A DNA stretch of 64,000 nucleotides from Hanstruepera marina. GTDB lineage: Bacteria > Bacteroidota > Bacteroidia > Flavobacteriales > Flavobacteriaceae. Made by a program: the position numbers and the translations under genes. The notes below the pieces were generated by a model. The model ran no database searches and was not told the origin of the DNA. It was given only the letters and a program-made list of their open reading frames with translations. This document shows, piece after piece, positions 18,014 to 26,044 of this stretch. Where the stretch lies: the NCBI RefSeq assembly GCF_019880635.1, contig NZ_JAINVX010000005.1, positions 186,001 to 250,000 on the forward strand, read 5' to 3'. The stretch's first letter is position 1. The number at the start of each line of letters is the position of its first letter.

Positions 18014-18389
18014 AAAGCAAGCCTTACTATTTTCAACCCTTTATACAGTTACACTTTTAATATTCAGCTTAATCACTATCGATTTAGGTGGAATAGAATC
18101 GTTTGCACCTTCGTTTGGAGATAAAATATTTCATTTTTGTGCTTATGCTTTGTTAACCTTTATTTGGGTTTATACTTTAAACACGCGATTTAAAGTGCAA
18201 AAAAATAAAGCTATTGCTTACGTTTCTGTTAGCGCTATGCTTTTTGGTATAATTATTGAAGTACTTCAAAAAGTGTTTACAAACACGCGTCATTTTGATG
18301 TTGAAGATATAACCGCAAATGTACTAGGGGTATTACTAACTGTGCTTGTTTTCTTATTTAACATAAAAAGAGACGTTAAAAAATATTAA
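18006..18389 (+). CDS. VanZ-like small membrane protein
   Basis: About 127 residues with four predicted membrane helices and the VanZ-family pattern of [15 protein letters not shown], then an acidic pair in the third-fourth helix region ([23 protein letters not shown]). VanZ-like proteins are membrane proteins of mostly unknown role. The frame is open from ATG 17985, which lies inside gcvH. I prefer GTG 18006, giving [15 protein letters not shown], because that N-terminus resembles relatives and cuts the overlap to 8 nt; TTG 18003 is also possible. It is translationally coupled to gcvH, a neighbour pair I recall from other flavobacteria. The function here is unknown. Confidence 0.82.
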   Translation: MLKKQALLFSTLYTVTLLIFSLITIDLGGIESFAPSFGDKIFHFCAYALLTFIWVYTLNTRFKVQKNKAIAYVSVSAMLFGIIIEVLQKVFTNTRHFDVEDITANVLGVLLTVLVFLFNIKRDVKKY

Positions 18390-18417
18390 TCACTTGTTTA
18401 ATTTCCATTTAATTGGT

Positions 18418-18425
18418 TATTTTAG
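18418..18425 (+). promoter_or_regulatory. Possible -7 box for the first TonB-like gene (TATTTTAG)
   Basis: TATTTTAG is one base off TAnnTTTG, with TTG at 18394-18396 at 21-nt spacing. It lies 23 nt before the ATG at 18449. Confidence 0.4.
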
Positions 18426-18448
18426 CGAGCAGTAATAAATTTATAATT

Positions 18449-19168
18449 ATGGAACCGAAGAAAAACCCTAAAGCTAATGTTGGAAGAAACAGTTCGCTGT
18501 TTTTTGCTATTGGATTAGCGTTAATGCTTTTTTTAACAAATTATGCAATTAACTTCAAAACTTACGATAAGGCCGCAATCGACATTGGTAAGTTAAATTT
18601 AGATGAAGAATTAGACGAAGAAGTTCCAATTACCGAACAGATTGCAACACCTCCACCACCTCCACCACCTCCTGCAGCTCCAGAAGTAATTGAAGTTGTA
18701 GAAGACGAAGAAGAAGTTGAGGAAACTGTAATTGAATCTACTGAAACTAGTCAGGAAGAAGAAATTGTAGAGGTAGAAGAAGTAGAGGTAGAAGAAGTAG
18801 AAGAAGATATAGAAGTTCCGTTTGCAGTTATTGAAAACGTTCCGGTTTTTCCTGGGTGTGAAAAAGGTGATAACAATGCAAAAAAGGCTTGTATGAACGA
18901 AAAGATAAATAAGTTTATTGCTAAAAAGTTTAATACAGAATTAGCACAAGAATTAGGCTTATCTGGTATTCAGAAAATCAATGTGTTCTTTAAGATTGAT
19001 AAAAATGGTAATATAGTAGATATTCAATCTAGAGCGCCACACCCAAGTTTAGAAAAAGAAGCTAAACGTGTTGTAGGTTTGTTACCAAAAATGAAGCCAG
19101 GAATGCAAAGGGGTAAAGCCGTAAGAGTTCCATATTTCTTGCCAATAAAGTTCCAGGTACAAGATTAA
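18449..19168 (+). CDS. TonB-like energy transducer 1
   Basis: 239 residues. It has a basic N-terminus, one membrane anchor (LFFAIGLALMLFLTNYAINF), and a periplasmic linker made of eight consecutive prolines and a Glu/Val repeat tract (DNA about 18757-18812). The C-terminal TonB-type domain begins FPGCEKGDNNAKKACM and ends in LPIKFQVQD. TonB proteins carry proton-motive energy from ExbBD to outer-membrane receptors. I chose ATG 18449 over the longer frame from 18413 because the extra 12 residues lie over the likely promoter. The two cysteines after FPGC are conserved in the next gene and in RemB. A strong terminator follows. Confidence 0.88.
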   Translation: MEPKKNPKANVGRNSSLFFAIGLALMLFLTNYAINFKTYDKAAIDIGKLNLDEELDEEVPITEQIATPPPPPPPPAAPEVIEVVEDEEEVEETVIESTETSQEEEIVEVEEVEVEEVEEDIEVPFAVIENVPVFPGCEKGDNNAKKACMNEKINKFIAKKFNTELAQELGLSGIQKINVFFKIDKNGNIVDIQSRAPHPSLEKEAKRVVGLLPKMKPGMQRGKAVRVPYFLPIKFQVQD

Positions 19169-19193
19169 AAATACCTCATAAAGGTTAAATATA

Positions 19194-19231
19194 AAATCCC
19201 GTTACAATTTCTGTAACGGGATTTCTTTTTT
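19194..19231 (+). terminator. Intrinsic terminator after TonB-like gene 1
   Basis: A perfect 13-bp stem, AAATCCCGTTACA (19194-19206) with its complement at 19212-19224, a 5-nt loop and a T-rich tail. It separates the two TonB-like genes into different transcripts. Confidence 0.93.
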
Positions 19232-19283
19232 GGTATGCTTATTGTGTTTTTATCATAATATTAACAATTTAAACTATAGTATT

Positions 19284-20075
19284 ATGATTTTTTCAAAGAA
19301 AAATCACGACATCATTCGGCAAAATGATAAAGTCGTGAAAAAACCTCACAAGCATGATGCAAATTTACAAAAAAACTCTGCCCTTTACTTTCAGGTAGGA
19401 TTAATTCTGTGTCTATTATGTGCCTACGGATTATTAGAAATGAAGTTTTATAAATCCGAAATTGTAATTCCAGAATTCACAATGGTTGAAGAACCACAAA
19501 CCGAATTCACGATGGATAAATATGAAATTTACAAAAAACCTGTTGAAAAGGTAGTTGAGCTTCCAAAAAAAGAGCCTAAAAACCCAGAAGAGTTTGATGT
19601 AAGGGAAAATGATTCAGATGTTAAAGAAACTGCAAGTCAAGTATTCACTGAAGACTCACCAAATACAGACAAGGCATTAGATCCAGGAGATATTGATGTT
19701 CCTAAAGAACCTGAAGAATTCAATATTATGTTGGTCGAGCAAGTTCCTATTTTTCCAGGGTGTGAAAATGCTATTTCAAATGATGCCCGCAGACAATGCA
19801 TGTCAGATAAAATGGGTAAGTTTATTCAGAAAAAATTTGATACACGAAAAGGAACCAATTTGGGATTGTCAGGTGTTCAAAAAATTTATGTAAATTTCAA
19901 AATAAACAAATTTGGCGATATAGAAATTTTGGAAACCAGTGCTCCACATGATAATTTGGCTAAAGAAGCCAACAGAGTAATTAACAAATTACCAAGCATG
20001 ATTCCCGGGCAACATGGTAATAAAAAAGTTGATGTATTATACACCATTCCTATAATTTTTCAGATTAGGAATTAA
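19284..20075 (+). CDS. TonB-like energy transducer 2
   Basis: 263 residues. A basic N-terminus (MIFSKKNHDIIRQNDKVVKK) is followed by one membrane segment (YFQVGLILCLLCAYGLLEM), an acidic periplasmic linker without the polyproline run, and a TonB-type C-terminal domain (VPIFPGCENA to IPIIFQIRN). The C-domain is clearly paralogous to the previous gene: FPGC, a second Cys, KF..KKF, LGLSGVQKI, NRV..LPSM and the P-I-x-F end all align, while the linkers do not. I chose ATG 19284 because the 18 codons upstream lack a plausible start and lie in the terminator tail region. It is a likely gene duplicate that has diverged in its spacer. Confidence 0.86.
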   Translation: MIFSKKNHDIIRQNDKVVKKPHKHDANLQKNSALYFQVGLILCLLCAYGLLEMKFYKSEIVIPEFTMVEEPQTEFTMDKYEIYKKPVEKVVELPKKEPKNPEEFDVRENDSDVKETASQVFTEDSPNTDKALDPGDIDVPKEPEEFNIMLVEQVPIFPGCENAISNDARRQCMSDKMGKFIQKKFDTRKGTNLGLSGVQKIYVNFKINKFGDIEILETSAPHDNLAKEANRVINKLPSMIPGQHGNKKVDVLYTIPIIFQIRN

Positions 20076-20098
20076 ATAGAGCAATTTCAATATTTTAA

Positions 20099-20132
20099 AG
20101 CCGTTATTGTAGTACTATGATAACGGTTTTTT
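20099..20132 (+). terminator. Intrinsic terminator after TonB-like gene 2
   Basis: Stem CCGTTAT (20101-20107) with ATAACGG (20120-20126), followed by six Ts. Confidence 0.75.
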
Positions 20133-20187
20133 GCTATGTGGCTAATCAAAAAAATAGTATCTTTCACCACGAATAAACGCGATTTAC

Positions 20188-22287
20188 ATGATTAAAAAAG
20201 CATTTTCCGTATTACTTTTTTTAATAGGTTTCACCAGTGTTGCACAAAATAATTTATTTAACGAAAAGCCGCCAGTTTTTCCTGATTGTGCAACAGTTTC
20301 TACAGATTCTTTACAGCAATGTTTCGATACACAAGTTTTTAAACACATCTTTAATAATTTTAAGGTTCCAGATGTGGTTTCAGAAAACAATTATAAAGGA
20401 GAAGTAGTTGTCTTGTTTGAAGTAGATAAGGAAGGCGCGTTTCGAGTGATTTATGTAGACGCCATGTATAATGAGCTTAAAGATGAAACTAGACGTGTTT
20501 TTAATGAGTTTCCAAAAATTGAACCGGCTACATATAATGGTAATGCGACGTTCAAACAATATTCCATGCCTATTCCAATTCCGTTAATAGATAAATCCGT
20601 TCAAACAAAAGATTTAGCATCAAATGATGAGCTGACCGAATTGGAACAAGGCGCAAAAACAGAATATGACCAAGTCAACCAAAACCTCAAACCTTTTTCC
20701 AATCGCGAGTATACCAGTCAATTAAACATTCCGTTTACGCATAGTTACTATGCACAATTTGAACGCAGTGTAAATTTAGTGGGTACCAACAGTCATACAG
20801 GTTCTAAACCATTTATATATGAAGATATTGCTAAATATTATGATTTTGGTGCGGAGAAAGAGGCTTTAATGAAAGACAAATCTTCATTTGCGGGAAGAAA
20901 ACTATGGAACGAGCGTTTGGTGAGGGTAGAAGGAAAGGATTATTGGTTTGCCATTGATCCTATTTTTGATTTTGAGTTGGGAAAAGATACTGAAGCAGAT
21001 TTTAACAACACCTACAATAATACGCGAGGTATTAACATACAAGGTGGTCTGGGCAAACGATTCAGTTTTTACACCTCATTTTTTGAAAGCCAAGGGCGTT
21101 TTGCACAATATTACAATCAGTACGCCGAGTCTATTAAAGCAGCTGACGAAGTAGCCATTATTCCTGGACGTGGCATTGCAAAAGATTTTAAAGATAATGG
21201 TTACGATTATCCCGTTGCTGAAGCGTATTTGTCTTATACGCCAGCTGATTTTTTAAATATACAATTTGGTCATGGTAAAAATTTTATAGGTGATGGTTAT
21301 AGGTCTTTATTCATAAGTGATGCCGCTACCCCTTATCCATTTTTAAAACTAAATGCGACATTTTGGAAAATAAAATATACCAGTACGTGGACGTGGCTGC
21401 GTGATGTAAGACCAGAAGTTGAAGAAGATGGTGCGTATTTGCCAAAATATATGGCCACACATTTTTTAAGTTGGAATGTTTCAAAACGCCTAAATGTTGG
21501 TTTTTTTGAATCGGTTATCTGGAATAATGCTAATAATCGTGGTTTCGATATTAACTACTTAAATCCAATAATTTTCTTCAGAGCTATTGAGTTTGAAACA
21601 GGACAAGGTGCTGGAAATGCCTTGTTGGGATTGTCATCTAAATTCAAGTTAAATGACAATATGAATGTTTATGGGCAGTTAATAATTGATGAATTTTCAA
21701 CAAGTGATGTTTCTGGAGGCGAAAAAAGTTGGAAAAACAAATTTGGTTACCAATTGGGATATAAATATTACAATGCCTTTAAAGTTAAAAACTTAATGTT
21801 GCAATTGGAATATAATCGTGTTCGTCCGTATACCTATTCACACAACACCATTGTATTGAATTATGGGCATAGTAACCAATCTATGGCGCATCTTTGGGGA
21901 TCAAATTTTAGTGAATTGGTGCTTATTGGTCGTTATCATTATAAACGTTGGTTTGGAAATGCCAAGTTAATTGTTGGTGAACGCGGTTTGGATTTTAATG
22001 ATGGTATAGATAATTTTAGTTATGGAGGTGATATTTACAGAAATTACAACGATAGACCTTTTGATACAGGAGTTACAGTAGGTCAAGGAAACAAAACAAC
22101 CAGTTTGTTTGCCAACATACAAGCAGGATATCTTATAAATCCAGCAACTAATTTGAAACTTTTTGCAGATGTAACCTTTAGGGATTTTAATCCAGAAGTT
22201 GAAAACACAGCTACTAGAAGTAGTAATACAATTTGGTTTAACATAGGTATTCGAACGGACTTATTCAATTGGTATTTTGATTTTTAG
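20188..22287 (+). CDS. remB: RemB-like gliding motility outer-membrane protein with N-terminal TonB-C-like domain
   Basis: 699 residues. The signal peptide is MIKKAFSVLLFLIGFTSVAQ. Residues about 29-135 look like the C-terminal domain of the two upstream TonB-like proteins (PPVFPDCATV, a second Cys, F-K-I-FNNF, VLFEVDKEGAF, RRVFNEFPKIEPA, IPIPL). The rest is a beta-barrel-like region ending in an aromatic strand (RTDLFNWYFDF), similar to capsule-assembly Wzi-type barrels. In Flavobacterium johnsoniae a protein of this type near sprA is named RemB and is linked to gliding; I rely on memory for that. TATCTTTC at 20158-20165 is a weak -7 candidate. Confidence 0.83.
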   Translation: MIKKAFSVLLFLIGFTSVAQNNLFNEKPPVFPDCATVSTDSLQQCFDTQVFKHIFNNFKVPDVVSENNYKGEVVVLFEVDKEGAFRVIYVDAMYNELKDETRRVFNEFPKIEPATYNGNATFKQYSMPIPIPLIDKSVQTKDLASNDELTELEQGAKTEYDQVNQNLKPFSNREYTSQLNIPFTHSYYAQFERSVNLVGTNSHTGSKPFIYEDIAKYYDFGAEKEALMKDKSSFAGRKLWNERLVRVEGKDYWFAIDPIFDFELGKDTEADFNNTYNNTRGINIQGGLGKRFSFYTSFFESQGRFAQYYNQYAESIKAADEVAIIPGRGIAKDFKDNGYDYPVAEAYLSYTPADFLNIQFGHGKNFIGDGYRSLFISDAATPYPFLKLNATFWKIKYTSTWTWLRDVRPEVEEDGAYLPKYMATHFLSWNVSKRLNVGFFESVIWNNANNRGFDINYLNPIIFFRAIEFETGQGAGNALLGLSSKFKLNDNMNVYGQLIIDEFSTSDVSGGEKSWKNKFGYQLGYKYYNAFKVKNLMLQLEYNRVRPYTYSHNTIVLNYGHSNQSMAHLWGSNFSELVLIGRYHYKRWFGNAKLIVGERGLDFNDGIDNFSYGGDIYRNYNDRPFDTGVTVGQGNKTTSLFANIQAGYLINPATNLKLFADVTFRDFNPEVENTATRSSNTIWFNIGIRTDLFNWYFDF

Positions 22288-22365
22288 ATACCCGTTTACT
22301 CAATGTAAAAACTACTTTACTAATTCTATATTAGATATTTTATATAGATGCTATAATTTTACTTT

Positions 22366-22965
22366 ATGAGAAGTTTTATTGTTTTATTATTAATTACTTC
22401 ATTTAGTTGTGCATCTCAAACTCCAGTAATATCGATGACAAATTATGAAAATGATGACGATATTGAATTAACTGATGGTTGCTATGTAAAAGATGTAGAA
22501 AATAAATATGCCCCATTTTTAGGTATTTGGGAATGGGTCGAAGGCAATAATGTACTTACTATTATTGTGGAAAAAGTTGAGTTAGTTAATAGACCACATA
22601 GTAACCATTTTAGAGATTATTTAGTAGGTAAATATAAATACGTGGAAAATGGAGTGGAAATTATTAATACTTTAGATTGTAATATAACAAGTACAAATAT
22701 GTGGGATGGGGCTACCGTTCCTTTCTACACTAGTGGGTATTATTCAGACACAGAGTTAATTTTTGATTTTATTGATATTATTAATGAAAAATTTTCTAAT
22801 TCTAGTATTGAGCTCATTAACCCGCTTGAAGTGCCTGGAGGAGGTATTATAGCTACTGAAGCACATTGGAGGATATCAAATAAAGAACAAAAAATGATTA
22901 ATAATTTACCGAACATCTCAGAAGGCTTTTCTATACCAACAGATGTTGTTTTAACTAAACAATAA
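22366..22965 (+). CDS. Secreted protein of unknown function (DUF6705-like)
   Basis: 199 residues starting with a signal sequence (MRSFIVLLLITSFSCASQ). The SFSCAS could be a lipobox, so it is either a lipoprotein or a cleaved periplasmic protein. The body has APFLGIWEWVEGNN, which reminds me of the small flavobacterial DUF6705 family; this assignment is tentative. No catalytic motif is visible. The gene stands alone between remB and the heme o synthase promoter, with A+T-rich flanks. Confidence 0.6.
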   Translation: MRSFIVLLLITSFSCASQTPVISMTNYENDDDIELTDGCYVKDVENKYAPFLGIWEWVEGNNVLTIIVEKVELVNRPHSNHFRDYLVGKYKYVENGVEIINTLDCNITSTNMWDGATVPFYTSGYYSDTELIFDFIDIINEKFSNSSIELINPLEVPGGGIIATEAHWRISNKEQKMINNLPNISEGFSIPTDVVLTKQ

Positions 22966-23009
22966 ACTACTAAATACCATTAGATTTAAGGTTTTTTAAA
23001 AGTATTTAA

Positions 23010-23040
23010 TTGCTCAATACTATTTTTACAAGTATCTTTG
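23010..23040 (+). promoter_or_regulatory. Bipartite promoter for ctaB operon (TTG, 20 nt, TATCTTTG)
   Basis: TTG 23010-23012 and TATCTTTGCGG from 23033. The -7 box is followed at once by a small inverted repeat (TTGCG/CGCAA). The TTG start of ctaB is 34 nt downstream of the -7 box. This probably drives the first oxidase genes. Confidence 0.75.
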
Positions 23041-23074
23041 CGGTCGCAATAAACCGCGATAAATAAAAGAGCAA

Positions 23075-23968
23075 TTGACTACTAAAAACCAGACTATAAC
23101 TTCTGTTTCATGGATAACAGATTTTAAAGAAATCACGAAGATGCGTTTAGCATTAAGCGTGGTGTTTTCCTCACTAGCTGGTTATCTTTTAGGTGCTGAA
23201 ACTATTGATGTAAAAACGTTAGTGCTTTTGGCTTTTGGTGGTTACTTTATGGTAGGAGCGTCTAATGCGTTCAACCAAATAATTGAGAAAGATTTAGATG
23301 CCTTAATGGATCGAACCAAAAACAGACCTGTTCCAGCAGGACGCATGTCTGTAACCACGGCTTTTATTATTGCATCAATTTTTACGCTTCTAGGAATAAT
23401 CATTCTGTATGTCATTAATCCGCAAACAGCTATGTTTGGGGCTATTTCAATATTTCTATACACCTGTGTGTATACACCATTAAAAACCAAAACGCCTTTG
23501 TCGGTTTTTGTGGGTGCTATTCCAGGAGCCATTCCATTTATGTTAGGTTGGGTTGCCGCTACAGACGATTTTGGTATCGAACCAGGAACCTTGTTTGCTA
23601 TTCAATTTTTTTGGCAATTTCCGCATTTTTGGGCTATCGGATGGTTTTTATATGAAGATTATAAAAAAGGAGGTTTTTTTATGTTGCCAACAGGAAAACA
23701 AGATAAAGCAACAGCTGTTCAAACTATAATGTATACCGTTTGGACTTTGTTAGTATCATTAATTCCAGCTTTTGGTATTACAGGACGTTTATATTTAACA
23801 CCTATTTCAGCTATTGTTGTTGGGTTATTAGGAATAGGAATGTTGTATTACGCCATTCAGCTATATAAGAAAATGACCGTTCAAGCTGCAAAGCAATTAA
23901 TGTTGGCCAGTGTTTCATACATTACATTGCTTCAAATAGTTTACGTTTTAGATAAATTTATTAGATAA
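23075..23968 (+). CDS. ctaB: Heme o synthase (protoheme IX farnesyltransferase)
   Basis: A UbiA-family membrane prenyltransferase that attaches a farnesyl group to heme b to make heme o, needed for aa3/o-type oxidases. The 297-residue protein has multiple membrane helices and both Asp-rich motifs: NQIIEKDLDALMDRTKNRP near the N-terminus and DYKKGGFFMLPTGKQDK in the second half. The start is TTG 23075, giving MTTKNQTITSVSW. The first ATG would remove the conserved cytoplasmic N-terminus. The next gene starts 2 nt after the stop. Confidence 0.95.
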   Translation: MTTKNQTITSVSWITDFKEITKMRLALSVVFSSLAGYLLGAETIDVKTLVLLAFGGYFMVGASNAFNQIIEKDLDALMDRTKNRPVPAGRMSVTTAFIIASIFTLLGIIILYVINPQTAMFGAISIFLYTCVYTPLKTKTPLSVFVGAIPGAIPFMLGWVAATDDFGIEPGTLFAIQFFWQFPHFWAIGWFLYEDYKKGGFFMLPTGKQDKATAVQTIMYTVWTLLVSLIPAFGITGRLYLTPISAIVVGLLGIGMLYYAIQLYKKMTVQAAKQLMLASVSYITLLQIVYVLDKFIR

Positions 23969-23970
23969 CC

Positions 23971-24552
23971 ATGGATTTAACCCAAGGAACCCAAGAAGAG
24001 AAAAATAACAGAGCAAAAAAAATGATGCTATGGTTTGGTATTATTTCACTTATCATGTCTTTTGCCGGCTGGACCAGTGCTTTTGTTGTAAGTAGTAGTA
24101 GACCAGATTGGCTGTCAGATTTTGAATTACCACAGGCTTTTATTGTAAGTACAGTAGTTATTATAATAAGCAGTATAACATTTTTATTGGCAAAGAGAAG
24201 TTTAAAAAATAATAATGCCAAAACAACTTCATTGTGGTTAATTATAACCTTTGTTTTAGGGTTAATTTTTATTTACAATCAATTTAGAGGCTTTCAAGAA
24301 ATAATTGATTTAGGTTACAATTTTACAGGGCCAACAAGTAATGTAACCATGTCTTATATATATTTAATAGCTATAATGCATATTTTGCACGTGGTTGTTG
24401 GGCTAATCTGCTTGTTGGTGGTAATTTATAATCATTTTAAACAAAAGTATAATACATCGAAAATGCTTGGTTTTGAACTAGCAGCAACCTTTTGGCACTT
24501 TATAGATTTGCTTTGGGTGTATCTCTTTTTGTTTTTATATTTCTTTAGATAA
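23971..24552 (+). CDS. Heme-copper oxidase subunit III family protein (short form)
   Basis: 193 residues with five hydrophobic segments, in the cytochrome c oxidase subunit III superfamily (HILHVVVGLICL, then FELAATFWHFIDLLWVYLF at the end). Subunit III stabilises the catalytic subunit and lines a proton and oxygen route. It lacks the first two helices of classical seven-helix subunit III, as is usual for bacterial five-helix forms. It is 2 nt downstream of ctaB and is followed by a second subunit III-type gene, so the oxidase seems to have two such proteins. This one could instead be an assembly or accessory subunit. Confidence 0.86.
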   Translation: MDLTQGTQEEKNNRAKKMMLWFGIISLIMSFAGWTSAFVVSSSRPDWLSDFELPQAFIVSTVVIIISSITFLLAKRSLKNNNAKTTSLWLIITFVLGLIFIYNQFRGFQEIIDLGYNFTGPTSNVTMSYIYLIAIMHILHVVVGLICLLVVIYNHFKQKYNTSKMLGFELAATFWHFIDLLWVYLFLFLYFFR

Positions 24553-24562
24553 ATAAATTGAT

Positions 24563-24570
24563 TATTTTTG
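24563..24570 (+). promoter_or_regulatory. -7 box before second subunit III gene (TATTTTTG)
   Basis: TATTTTTG fits TAnnTTTG and lies 28 nt before the ATG at 24599, in a 46-nt intergenic gap. Confidence 0.55.
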
Positions 24571-24598
24571 TGCAACTTTTATAAACTAAACCTTAAAT

Positions 24599-25579
24599 AT
24601 GAGTACTACAGTTGTAAATACTGGAACAGAAGGTAAAACTTGGGGAGGCGGAAACGAACCGCTAAAAGCAAGTTACGGTAAAATGATGATGTGGTTTTTT
24701 ATCGTATCAGATGCCTTGACGTTTTCAGGTTTTTTAGCAGCCTACGGGTTTTCAAGATTTAAATTTATTGAGTCCTGGCCAATAGCAGACGAAGTTTTTA
24801 CCCACGTACCTTTTTTACATGGTCAAGAATTGCCAATGATTTATGTGGCGTTCATGACTTTCGTTCTTATTATGTCGTCGGTAACTATGGTTTTGGCTGT
24901 TGATGCCGGTCATAAAATGAACAAGACCAAAGTAACTTGGTACATGTTCTTAACTATTATTGGTGGTTTAATTTTCGTTGGTTCTCAAGCATGGGAATGG
25001 GCTACGTTTATTAAAGGAGATTATGGTGCTATACAAACAAAAGGTGGTAACATTTTGCAGTTTGTTGATACTGAAGGGAAACGTGTTGCTTTAGCTGATT
25101 TTGTAGTAGCTGAAGAGAAATACAGATCTGAACACGAACGTAAAAACGGTCTTTGGTTCGTACAAGAAGGTACGCTGCCAACTTACACGGTTGATGAGGT
25201 AATTAAAGGTTTAGAGTCGCATGAAAATGTTTTAGTTAGAACACAAGTAATCAATGAGGAAGGTGAAAAAACAGTGCTTTCTCGTGCAGAGTCTCTTAAA
25301 CAAATTAAAGAAAATGGTAAAGCAGTTGTTGAAGGCGCTAACCTTTATGTAAATGAATATGGTTCGCCATTATTTGCCGATTTCTTTTTCTTTATAACAG
25401 GATTTCACGGATTCCACGTATTTTCTGGAGTTGTCATTAATATTATTATTTTCTTTAATGTAATATTAGGGACGTATGAAAAACGTAAGAGCTATGAAAT
25501 GGTTGAAAAAGTAGGGCTTTATTGGCACTTTGTAGATTTAGTTTGGGTATTTGTATTCACGTTCTTCTACCTTGTTTAA
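24599..25579 (+). CDS. ctaE: Cytochrome c oxidase subunit III with long hydrophilic insertion
   Basis: 326 residues. The family core is clear: MMMWFFIVSDALTFSGFLAA at the start and YWHFVDLVWVFVFTFFYL at the end. Between the third and fourth membrane segments, residues about 141-255 form a hydrophilic insertion of roughly 110 residues (charged, with LADFVVAEEKYRSEHERKN and VLSRAESLKQIKENGK) not seen in the short neighbour. I recall long forms of this kind from other Bacteroidota. The insertion could bind another respiratory component such as cytochrome c; that is inference. The gene lies between the short subunit III and the subunit IV-type gene. Confidence 0.9.
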   Translation: MSTTVVNTGTEGKTWGGGNEPLKASYGKMMMWFFIVSDALTFSGFLAAYGFSRFKFIESWPIADEVFTHVPFLHGQELPMIYVAFMTFVLIMSSVTMVLAVDAGHKMNKTKVTWYMFLTIIGGLIFVGSQAWEWATFIKGDYGAIQTKGGNILQFVDTEGKRVALADFVVAEEKYRSEHERKNGLWFVQEGTLPTYTVDEVIKGLESHENVLVRTQVINEEGEKTVLSRAESLKQIKENGKAVVEGANLYVNEYGSPLFADFFFFITGFHGFHVFSGVVINIIIFFNVILGTYEKRKSYEMVEKVGLYWHFVDLVWVFVFTFFYLV

Positions 25580-25601
25580 TTTCAGATAATAGAATAAAAA
25601 A

Positions 25602-25982
25602 ATGGGACACGAACATAAATTAGAAATATTAAGAGGATTAGTAAAGTTTAAATCCAATACTCAAAAAATTTGGGGTGTATTAATATTATTGTCGATAGTA
25701 ACAGCAGTAGAAGTTGCATTGGGTATATACAAGCCTGAAGCTTTAATGACCCAAGTTCTTAGTATGAAATTGTTGAACTGGATATTCATTATACTTACAA
25801 TTGTTAAAGCTTATTATATTACTTGGGACTTCATGCACATGCGTGATGAAACCAAAGCATTAAGACGTATGGTAGTTTGGACTGCTGTGTTCTTAATTTG
25901 CTATTTAGTATTTATATTGTTGCAAGAAGGCGGTTATATTGAAGGTGTTTATTCTACAGGATTTGTTAAAAGAGACTTTTAA
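25602..25982 (+). CDS. Cytochrome c oxidase subunit IV family protein
   Basis: 126 residues with three membrane helices. The conserved middle segment TIVKAYYITWDFMHMRDETK is typical of prokaryotic subunit IV-type proteins, a small accessory subunit of heme-copper oxidases. It starts MGHEHKLEILRGL, 22 nt after subunit III, and ends the first oxidase transcript at a strong terminator. Confidence 0.9.
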   Translation: MGHEHKLEILRGLVKFKSNTQKIWGVLILLSIVTAVEVALGIYKPEALMTQVLSMKLLNWIFIILTIVKAYYITWDFMHMRDETKALRRMVVWTAVFLICYLVFILLQEGGYIEGVYSTGFVKRDF

Positions 25983-26006
25983 TTAACACAATATTATAAA
26001 GAGATT

Positions 26007-26033
26007 AAGGCGGTTTTTAAACCGCCTTTTTTT
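26007..26033 (+). terminator. Intrinsic terminator after oxidase subunit IV gene
   Basis: Stem AAGGCGGTTT (26007-26016) with AAACCGCCTT (26019-26028), then a run of Ts that merges into the next -7 box. Confidence 0.88.
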
Positions 26034-26040
26034 ATTTTTG
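26033..26040 (+). promoter_or_regulatory. -7 box fused to terminator tail (TATTTTTG)
   Basis: TATTTTTG begins in the terminator U-tract and ends 4 nt before the ATG at 26045, which implies a leaderless or nearly leaderless mRNA. Confidence 0.6.
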
Positions 26041-26044
26041 CATT

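Noticed and set aside
18757-18812. Short tandem repeats (GAAGTAGAGGTAGAA-like) as a possible DNA repeat or CRISPR-like array
   Set aside because: They encode the Glu/Val linker of the TonB-like protein; units are irregular and in frame, with no spacers.
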